A DNA stretch of 64,000 nucleotides from Leucosporidium creatinivorum. Lineage: Eukaryota; Basidiomycota; Microbotryomycetes; Leucosporidiales; Leucosporidiaceae. Under the pieces are notes generated by a model that had not been told where the DNA came from, searched no databases, and saw only the letters and a list, made by a program, of their open reading frames with translations. The translations under genes and the position numbers were made by a program. The stretch spans positions 1,149,638 to 1,213,637 of the forward strand of contig BCKL01000003.1 of NCBI GenBank assembly GCA_001600635.1. The letters are read 5' to 3'. Positions 56,569 through 64,000 of the stretch are shown in pieces; position 1 is the first letter of the stretch, and the number at the start of each line of letters is the position of its first letter.

Positions 56569-56919
56569 TATCGACGTTGGAAGGGAGTGCAGCTGTTGTT
56601 CATGGTCTTTCTCTGCTGAGCTCGGCGAAGGTTTGCCAGGAGTCCGAGAAAGCCGAGGAGGGGTGCAACACCTCGCTCAACTTCGCAGCAGACTTTCAGC
56701 CATTTACGAACGTACTATCAAGGCCAGCAGCCTGTAGCGAATCGATAGCCTGCAGCCCCGGCTTCTCATCAAAAAATCGCGTTGGCCTCCGCCCGCTTCG
56801 AGCGAGGCTCGAGCGCTGCTTGCGTTTCGCAGCCTCGCTTCTTGCTTTCCTTCGTTCTCATCAGCTTGGCTTGCCTACGATACTTCTCGAGACCTCTTCT
56901 ATTTCAGCAAACTATCACC
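56569..56919. other. Intergenic between tandem + strand genes
   Basis: This 351-bp spacer holds the TRAPPC11 3' flank and the adenine-deaminase promoter, with a T/C-rich leader just before the ATG. No coding sequence was supported. Confidence 0.4.
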
Positions 56920-58560
56920 ATGTGCTCTGACAACGCTACAGCTTTCCTGCGCGCGCTCCCCAAGGTGAGCCTTCTCACTCCACTTCGCTGCGATCGCACA
57001 CAGCATCTTGAGCGTGCAGTCGAGCAGAGCGGGAGAGCGGTTGCAGGGCGCAAACAAGGCATCGTAAGCTCCCGAATACTAACCTACCTCTTCCCCTACA
57101 GTGCGAGCACCACATGCACATTGAGGGCAGTCTCGAGCCGGGGCTTCTCTTCGGGCTCGCCAAGAACAACGGTGTGACTTTGGACCCAGCGCGCTACACG
57201 ACTATCCCAGCTCTTGAAGAGCGCTACAAGAACTTTACCAGCCTGGACGACTTCTTGGCGTGAGCTTCGGTCCAGTTGGCTTCCCTCTCCGCCTCGCTGA
57301 CGTCCTGCACCGCCTACGAACAGCTACTTCAACCTCGCCATGGCCGTCCTCATCACCGAAGATGATTTCGAGGCCCTCACCTTCGCTTACATGACCAAGG
57401 TGCGCTCATCTGAACGGCGACGGGTTTAGAGTTTAGAACGAACGCCGAGCATTGAACATTCGCGCTGACTCTTTGCCTTTCCAGGTGCATGGCGATGGAC
57501 TTGTGCACGCCGAGATCTTCTTTGATCCTCAGGTGAGCCGCTATGCCCTTCCTACGCCTGATAACGAGCGCCGAAGCTAACTCGTGGGCTTCCCTTGGTT
57601 CAGGCTCACGTCGGTCGCGGCATCGCTCTCTCCGTCGTGGTTGCCGGTATCAGCAAGGGACTTGAGAAAGTACGTCGTCTCCCTGTTTTCTCTGGCCTCT
57701 GTCGTCTGGGCGCCGAGAAGCTCACGTCTTCCTTCTTTCTCGCAGGCCAAGGCTCAGTACGGCATCACCAGCAAGCTCATCATGTGCTTCGTGCGCCACC
57801 TTTCCGTCGAGTCTGCCGTCGAGAGTGTCGAGTCGATCATGCAGTACGTCAAGACCGGAGAAGTGTCGGGACTGGGCTGCGATTCCACCGAGCTCGGCAA
57901 CCCCGTAAGTCTACTCTGCGATCCCTTGCCCTTGCAGCTTACTCTCTGCTCCAAGAATATCCCTTCGACGCTAACTGACGATCTTCTCGCATCAAACAGC
58001 CCGAGAAGTACAAGGAGGTCTATCAGCGCGCTCGCGACCTCGGCATGAAGCACCTTACGATGCACAGCGGAGAGGAAGGCCCCGCTAGCTGGGTCAGGAC
58101 TACTGTCGAGGAGCTCGGCATTACCCGTATCGACCACGGCGTGCGCTCGGCGGACGACCCCGAGGTGCTCAAGCTGCTCGTTGAGCGCAACGCCTTCCTC
58201 ACCGTCTGCCCGCTCAGTAACGTTCGGCTCCGCGTCCACACCGACGTCTCAGAGTCCCCCATCCCCAAGTTCATGGCTGCTGGCGTCAAGTTCTCCATCA
58301 ACTCGGATGACCCTGCCTACTTCGGAGGGTGAGCTTCTCGCAGTTCTTCGCCGAACGACATTTGTCTGACCTTGTTGCTCCACAGCTACGTCCTCGACAA
58401 CTACCTGGCTGTGCACAAGGCCTTCAACTTCTCGAAGGAGACATGGCGTGGGCTAGCGGTTGACAGCGTCAATGGAAGCTGGTGTGATGAGGGCCGCAAG
58501 AAGGAGATTCTCACGTTGCTGGACAACGTGATGACCGAGTGGGCCGACAAGGAGATTTAG
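56920..58560 (+). CDS. AAH1: Adenine deaminase
   Basis: The enzyme hydrolyses adenine to hypoxanthine and ammonia in purine salvage. The ATG is at 56920 (MCSDNATAFLRALPK). Zinc ligands lie in CEHHMHIEGSLEPGLLFGLA (HxH), MHSGEEGPASW (His plus the catalytic Glu region), ITRIDHGVRS and FSINSDDPAYFGG (Asp-Asp). Fungal/bacterial adenine-deaminase landmarks GDGLVHAEIFFDPQAHVGRG and YITSKLIMCFVRHLS-like sequence are present, as is VCPLSNVRLRVH, which favours adenine over adenosine. About seven introns are short and clean. It ends WADKEI before the TAG at 58560. At roughly 350 residues the length is typical. Confidence 0.95.
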
Positions 58561-58852
58561 ACGCTGTTTCTTATCTATATAGCATGTCACCTCGACCTCA
58601 TTACCGCACTTCGTCGTGCTCACTCGACAGCCGCCGAAACGTTGCTCTCTTTACCCTCCCTAGCTGCGCGACAAAGCAACAAGGATGTTTGTACAGTCAT
58701 CGGCTCTATTCTAGACATCTACTGCTTTTCTGGAAGCAACCACTCGTCGCTGGAACCTCCCGATGAGCTGCTCTCCAAGTCGTATCGGCGCCGAGAAACC
58801 TGGTCCGGCTTTCTCGCTTTCCGCTGCGAGTTAACGAGGTCAGCAAGCAAGC

Positions 58853-60072
58853 TCATTCCTTGGTCATCAGATTAATACGGCTCACCTTCCCCTTAGGCAA
58901 GCTACGCGCTCGCCTCCGTCGTCGCCCTGAGTCTTCTTCGCCATCCGACTCGCTGTCTCCTCCTCGGCGCGCATGTGAGCCTCCAGCGGCAGCCTTGTAG
59001 TCTTGCTTTTTACGAGTGCGCCACCAGCTGGAGAGCGATTTGTCAGCTGGGAAAGCTGCATCGGCAAAGCACGAAATGGAGCTCACTATGCTAGCCCGAG
59101 AGCAACGCCGAGGGCGAGAAGGATGCCAGCGGCGCCGATCATGAGAGGGGTCTTGGAGGTAGATGCGGAGTCAAGTAGGGATGGAGATGAGGAGCTTTCC
59201 GCTGCAAGCGGTGATGTGCTGTTGTGCGGAAAGACAGTGAGCTCGAACGAGGAGACGGCCCAAACTCGGCGGCCTCGAACAGAAGGCAGCTCACCTCGAG
59301 GGAGTAGCAGCGGTGTTGACGGGAATGGGAATAGGTACTGTGTGGCTGTTGGTACAGCTATCAGCTTTTTGATCGTAGTCTCGTCTCTCCCCTTGAGCGT
59401 ATACTGACCTTGAGGCTACCTCGCTAGTTCCGCTGCTCGTCGCCGCACTGCCCATTACCGTACCGCTTCCGCTGGACTGCGAGCTGCCTCCTGCGTCGTA
59501 TAGATTAGTTTGTGCTTGTTGATCTACCCACTTCGAAAGCTCACCTTCTCCACTGCTCGACGGAGAAGTCTTGTCCGATATTGAGGCTGGCGTCGACTTC
59601 GCCGAGAGTGACGTTTGTGTGGTCGAGGTGCTCTTTTTTTGACTCGGAGTAGTAGTAGTAGTGGCTTGAGTCGACGTTTTGGGAGGTTTGTTGACACCCT
59701 TGGCCGCATTTATTGTGATCTCGGAGCCGGAGAGCTTGTTCTTCTTCGAATCGGCGACGGTGAAGATCAACACGTCCTCGGCTTTGGCGTCAACGACCCA
59801 GTCGTAGTTGTTGTCGGATAAGTGGCTGTCTTTTTTGACGACTTTGCCATTGATCTTGCTGCACAGAGGACTCAGCAGTGCGCCGAGCCAATCTTCCCGA
59901 GGGGAGAGCCAACGTACAAGTTAATGGCAAAGGGCGGTGTACCTCCATTCCAGCTCCATGTACCCTTGTCTCCAACTTTGAGCGAGCCGGGAGAGATGAT
60001 GGAGAGGTCGCCTGAGCCATCTCGAGGGAAGAGGGTCGGCGGTGATGGCAAAGGCGGCCAGGGAGGTGCCAT
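58853..60072 (-). CDS. Ser/Thr-rich single-pass membrane protein with a Kre9/Mid2-like extracellular fold
   Basis: The start is taken as the ATG at 60072 (MAPPWPPLPSPPTLFPRDGS). A small beta domain follows: SIISPGSLKVGDKGTWSWNG, GGTPPFAINFKINGKVVKKD, YDWVVDAKAEDVLIFTVADS and SGSEITINAAKG. It resembles the WxGGTPPYxI domains of fungal surface proteins. A long Ser/Thr/Lys/Gln-rich stalk comes next, then one helix (TPLMIGAAGILLALGVALGL). The cytosolic tail is Lys/Arg/Asp-rich and ends SRINLMTKE at 58853. Four introns were joined in frame. A leader intron (acceptor CACTACAG) ends just upstream. No signal peptide is visible at this start, so an upstream exon might be missing. The fungal cell-wall sensor comparison is inference. 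Confidence 0.6.
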
Positions 60073-60790
60073 GGCGAACTTGCTGTATGATGTACGTCGA
60101 GCAACGCTTGCTAGATTGGTGCTTCTGTAGTGAGTTAAGGTCAGCTTGTGTTCTCCCTGTTCTGTCTGCCCTGCTCGGCGCTTCCTTCTGCCGCCGCTTC
60201 GCTCTTTCCGCCCAACGACCGCTCTGTCTGCCAATCTCTCTCGACCTCGCTCTCCCGCATCGTCACTCTAGTCCACCCTTCCGCTCCCGACTCCCTCACC
60301 CCATCCTCCCGAGTCCTCTGCGTCTCCCTTGCGCGCCGGTTTCGCTCCCGCCCTGCTCGTCTGCCTCTCGCCAACTCAGCCGAGAGCACTGACCTGGAGA
60401 TGCTGGCTCGAGCTAGACGGCCTTTCCCTGCTGCAGTAACGCTTGAATAAACGAGCAGAGGCAACACTTCGACGAAGCGAAACTGCGAAACGAGGGAAGG
60501 GAGAGGAGAGACGACGTCCGCGGAGGGGTGCTGAGGAAAAGGCGGGGAAGCGGAGAGAGCTGTACGAGAGTAGGAAAGGCTTTGTAGTGAGCCGTCATGA
60601 TTGATACCGTCAGCTGCAGACGAGGAGGCGAAGAAGATGCGGCACAGTTGAAGCAAGAGAGTTAGCCGCCTTCGCCGAGCTGCGCTGCCTCAACCGAGGT
60701 CGGTTTCTCAACTCGTCTGCTCGCTCTTCCAGTGACGCGGAGGAGCATCGTAGTATATTCAACGAGCTCACTTGCTGTACAGCGAATGCT
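60073..60790. other. Intergenic: promoter/leader of the membrane protein and KAR 3' flank
   Basis: A leader intron acceptor (GCTGACCTTAACTCACTACAG on the minus strand, near 60126) suggests an upstream leader exon. No frame with a convincing signal peptide joins to the CDS. Confidence 0.4.
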
Positions 60791-62330
60791 CTACTGAGAC
60801 TTAGCCTCCTTCGCGAGCCGCTCACGCTTGCGAATGGCGCGGCGACGGATGTCGACGTGGAGCTTGCGGTTGTAGGAGAGCCACCACGAGTTGGTGAAGA
60901 AGTGATCGACGACCCACTGTGTTGCGAAGAGCAAGGTTAGCACACAAGTGCGGAGATAACGAGATGCCGAGCCTGACGAACCTGAACGGGAGCATGACCG
61001 TGGTAGGGAGTCGAGATGTAGGGTTGGCCGACAGCGCCGCCGTTGACGCCGATCTTAGAGAGGACGGAACCTGCATATCAAGCGCTGGTGAGCGAATGTC
61101 GTGGCTGAAGCCCATCGCCGAGACTCACGGACGTAAGTCGCAGGGGTAGGGATCATCCACGAGCTCTTCCTGATCTTGCTGAGCTTGGAGGTCTGCAGGG
61201 AGGGGTTGATCAGGCACTGCTAGCTTTGCGCCTCGTACTCACGACAAAGTAGGCGTTGAGGAGCTCGACGCGAACGCCGGTGCCCTCGAGCTCGCTGCCG
61301 AGAGCCTGCGACCAACTCGAGAGGAAGGCCTTGCTGCCCGAGTAGACGGCGAGGAGGGGCGACGGGATGAGAGCGGCGAAGGAGCCGACAGACAGGATGA
61401 GGCCGCGCTTGCGAGCGATCATGCCGGGGACGACGAGCTTCGTGACCTTGAGAGTAGCGTTGCTGTCGGGCGAGAGGGTTCAGCGAGAGCAGAATTGAGC
61501 TTCGGCCTAAGACCTACACATTGATCTCAACGATATCGGCGATGTCCTGGTCCGAAAGGTCCTGGTAGAAGGTAGGCTCGTCGTAGCTCTTGCCGACGTT
61601 GTTGACTGGAGAGTGAGCTCGGATCAGCTCTGGAGAGCTCGAGATGCGACAGGAAGCAGCTCACTGAGGACACCGATGTCGAGAGGTTGGAGTGCGACTC
61701 CCAACGCCTTGTAATCAGCAACGGTAGCGGCAGCAAAGTCGATGGAGTGGACCTGGGTCTTGGTTGCAGGGTACTTGGCGACTGCAGCGGGACAGTCAGC
61801 TGTGATGAACCTCTATAGCGCTTCGTGGGATACTCACTGATCTCATCACTGATTTCCTGCAGCTTGGAGGCGGTCCGGCTGGCGAGGAAGACATTGAACC
61901 CAGCTCCGGCGAGCTGGAGCGCGAAGTCCCTCCCAATGCCGGCAGTAGCTCCAGTAACGACTGTAGGAGGTGCTCGTCAGCTCTGAAACACAGCACACCA
62001 GCTGGCGAAGCTATGCGCACCGGCCCAGGCGCCCTTCTTGGCTCCAAACTTCTTCAGCTGCTCGGAGAGAAGTACGTCAGCTCAGCGCGTCGTCTCTGGT
62101 GTTCAACACCACGTACAGAGATACCGGGACGAGCGAGGTCGAAGAGCATACGAGCAAGGCTGATCACGTAAGTGCTGAGCCATCCTGCGCCGACCAAGGC
62201 GAGAAAGAGAGACGTCCAAGGGCAGTCTCCGGCTGGGTTGGGAAAGATCAGCGAGTGGAGCTCGATAGAGGCCCTCGTGAGACTCACTGAGAGCCGTTGC
62301 GCGAGCTTTCAGTACAGCAAAGTCGGCCAT
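60791..62330 (-). CDS. Very-long-chain 3-ketoacyl-CoA reductase (ER)
   Basis: This is the second enzyme of the ER fatty-acid elongation cycle, reducing 3-ketoacyl-CoA with NADPH for sphingolipid acyl chains (yeast Ifa38). The ATG is at 62330. The N-terminal membrane segment is [20 protein letters not shown]. The short-chain dehydrogenase core shows [19 protein letters not shown]-type cofactor binding, [36 protein letters not shown], the catalytic Ser in [17 protein letters not shown] and the YxxxK pair in [16 protein letters not shown]. The C-terminus is basic ([20 protein letters not shown]) and ends SQ before the TAG at 60791, which may hold an ER signal. About nine introns fit. Length is about 345 residues. 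Confidence 0.92.
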
Positions 62331-62841
62331 TGTGAACGAAGTGAGATGAGCGCAGGAAGGAGAGCAGCGAGGCAAGTCTTCGAGGAGGCGACGCGCCCCT
62401 TCTCCCCCGCTTTCTTAGTCTCCTACAGCCGTCACCGCCCTACAGGCTGCTCGGATTTAATTGTGGGCCTGTGATCTTGATCTCCTTGCTCTCCCCAGCG
62501 CTGGTCTGGCTCCAGAGCACAGCGAGTGAGCTCGGCGCTGGCCCCTGGCCGAGCGGATCCTCGCGCACATTTTGCGAAGAGCCAGTCGAGCTTAGTACAT
62601 CAATACATGACTGTCTCAGAAGCTGCTACATCCTCTGCACTCTACCTGACGTTGCATCCACTCGCCCGAGCCGTCTCGAGGCCAAATCGCTTATCGCTTC
62701 TTGCTCTCCTACCATATCGTCGTCCCTCCGCATCATAGCTCTCTGCTCCCCTCGTACATCATTTCCAGCCCCACTGGACGCTCTCGTTGGCCTTCTCAAC
62801 ACCATCCAGCTGCTCGGCGTCCCTTCAGCCAATCAAGTTCA
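62331..62841. other. Divergent intergenic region (KAR / CmcJ-like)
   Basis: This 511-bp head-to-head spacer is CT-rich toward the + strand gene and contains promoter sequence for both. The + strand frame running in from 62701 lacks an ATG before 62842. Confidence 0.4.
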
Positions 62842-63768
62842 ATGACCGACATCACCTGCATCATCAATTACGCCTGCGATGCGTCAGAGCTTGGAGCAAC
62901 ACCCTTCACCTTTGCCAAGCTGCTCGGGACGGACACTCACCTCAGTGTCAAGCCAGCCCCGACGCTGATTCGAGATGTTCGGCCGAGTTTCGAGCAGGGA
63001 GAAGGGCCGAAGCTTGCAGTCCAAGGATTTGAGACGGTGAAGCAGAGGTATGAAGGAAGTGTACAGCTAGGGGGAGAGCAAGGATGGGAGGAGATCTACG
63101 CTCAGAATATGGCCGAGGTGAGCTTTGAGGTTCGGCCGACCTCGGCGCCGAGAACTGACCGCGCCCTTCTGCAGTGGCTGCAAGCTCATCTCGGGGCCAA
63201 ACGAGTCGCTCAGTATGGAGCATCGGTTCGTAGAAGGATCCTAGAGGATGGTGAGTCACTCGACACCCGCGTACCCTCGCAAGCCGTGAGCGCGGTGTTG
63301 GCCTGCGCTCAAGCTACCGATTTACTGACAGCCTTCCACCCTTTCACAGACCCCGATCACCCGAAGGAGTTTGACACGGGAAAGCTTCAGCCCGCTACCG
63401 TCGCTCATTGTGATGGGAGTCAGTACTCCGCAAGCAGGCGCGCTCGGGAAACCCTCGGCTTGACGGAGGAGGAGGCTGCCTCGTCGCGCATTGCCATCAT
63501 CAATGTCTGGCGCCCGCTCGTCGGTCCTGTAGTGGACTCTCCACTTGCTCTGTGCGATACTCGGACGGTCAGGAAAGAGGACTACATCATCACCGAGTGA
63601 GCGACCGTTCGTCGGAGAGCCAGTCTGGGGGCGCCGAGCTGACCTCCGCCTCTTTGCAGGGACTTCTACGGTCAAGGAAGCTTCTTCAGACACTCTCCAG
63701 AGCGCCACAAGTTCTACTACCTCCGCGACATGTTGCCCGACGAGCTGCTGCTCCTCCAATCTCGTTGA
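62842..63768 (+). CDS. CmcJ-like protein (7-alpha-cephem-methoxylase P8-chain-related)
   Basis: Fungal proteins of this family are widespread and named after bacterial CmcJ. Their reaction is generally unproven, and some are tied to secondary metabolism. The ATG at 62842 starts MTDITCIINYACDASELGAT. Three introns (starting 63118, 63250 and 63598) join WLQAHLGAKRVAQYGASVRR, DDPDHPKEFDTGKL, PATVAHCDGSQYSASRRARE, IAIINVWRPLVGPVVDSPLA and LCDTRTVRKEDYIITEDFYG. The product ends LPDELLLLQSR before the TGA at 63768, about 240 residues. The NVWRPLxGPVVDSPLALCD motif is the family hallmark. No biosynthetic partners are nearby, so a role in a gene cluster is not supported here. Confidence 0.85.
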
Positions 63769-63834
63769 AGCCGTTCACGACGCGAGGCGGGAGATGTAGC
63801 TGAATTGGGCGGCCTGCCGTACATTTCGATGAGC

Positions 63835-63863
63835 TGATAAAAACTACAAGTTGATAAAAACTA
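63835..63863. repeat. 12-bp direct repeat in the CmcJ-like 3' flank
   Basis: TGATAAAAACTA occurs twice, 17 bp apart start to start, about 67 bp after the stop codon. It is the most A-rich stretch in the area and may contribute to transcript 3' processing. Confidence 0.6.
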
Positions 63864-64000
63864 TACGGAGGGCCAGTGAAACCTGCCCCTGCAGGGAAAC
63901 TGTCCGCCCCGTGGTCAACGAGAGTAGCCGAGACGAGAAGGGGAGCGAGACTGAGAAGGGGAGATGAGACCGAGCCAAGGGAGAGAGAGCCGAGAGGCGA

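Noticed and set aside
1-64000. tRNA genes
   Set aside because: Scanned for GGTTCGANTCC-type B boxes on both strands; near matches such as 13246, 17181 and 24308 lack a paired stem and A box.
1-64000. CRISPR array, transposon or integrated virus
   Set aside because: No spaced repeats, terminal inverted repeats, transposase, integrase or reverse-transcriptase motifs seen; short repeats found are intronic or UTR.

Overview
The window is nuclear DNA of a fungus, almost certainly a basidiomycete. Nearly every gene is cut by many short introns of about 45-120 nt. These have GTGAGT/GTRNGT donors, a CTGAC or CTAAC branch site close to the acceptor, and YAG ends. GC content is fairly high, and the gene set (Nrd1-type four-RRM protein, Yhm2, Rtc3, Hrd3, fungal TRP-like channel, Aah1) is fungal. 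The dense short introns and compact spacing fit a Pucciniomycotina-type yeast such as a Sporidiobolales relative; that placement is inference, not proof. No tRNA, rRNA, transposon or CRISPR array was recognised.

I count 27 protein genes, with exon joins worked out by hand. 1-12 kb: a partial four-RRM Nrd1 regulator (-), cytosolic asparaginyl-tRNA synthetase (-), a SurE-type phosphatase (-), an AGTRAP-like membrane protein (-), a D-2-hydroxyacid dehydrogenase (+) and an F-box-like protein (-). 12.8-18.4 kb: a second F-box-like gene (+) with a broken reading frame, a cerevisin/proteinase K-type subtilase (-) and an orphan gene (-). 18.9-27.5 kb: a PGAP4-like glycosyltransferase with an N-terminal membrane region (-), an AIFM2-like FAD oxidoreductase (-), an SBDS/Rtc3-domain protein (-), then a 1.6-kb intergenic region. 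27.5-37.5 kb: a GAF-domain protein (+), an L-type lectin cargo receptor (+), diphthine methylesterase DPH7 (-), the citrate/oxoglutarate carrier YHM2 (-) and an MDR reductase (-). 38.5-46 kb: RER1 (-), HRD3/SEL1 (+) and a Golgi pH regulator (+). 46-64 kb: a GNAT acetyltransferase (-), a TRP-like channel (-), TRAPPC11 (+), adenine deaminase (+), a Ser/Thr-rich membrane protein (-), very-long-chain 3-ketoacyl-CoA reductase (-) and a CmcJ-like protein (+).

There is no operon or gene cluster in the bacterial sense. Many of the genes do serve the ER-Golgi system (lectin receptor, RER1, HRD3, GPHR, TRAPPC11, ketoacyl-CoA reductase, PGAP4-like protein). RER1 and HRD3 share a divergent start region of only 127 bp between ATGs. 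The rest is ordinary housekeeping. The most notable points are gene-structure oddities: minimal start exons, two GC-AG introns, an apparent frameshift in one F-box gene, introns that could be retained in frame, an orphan gene, and a possible antisense overlap at RER1/HRD3. I found no convincing evidence of a new biological system.
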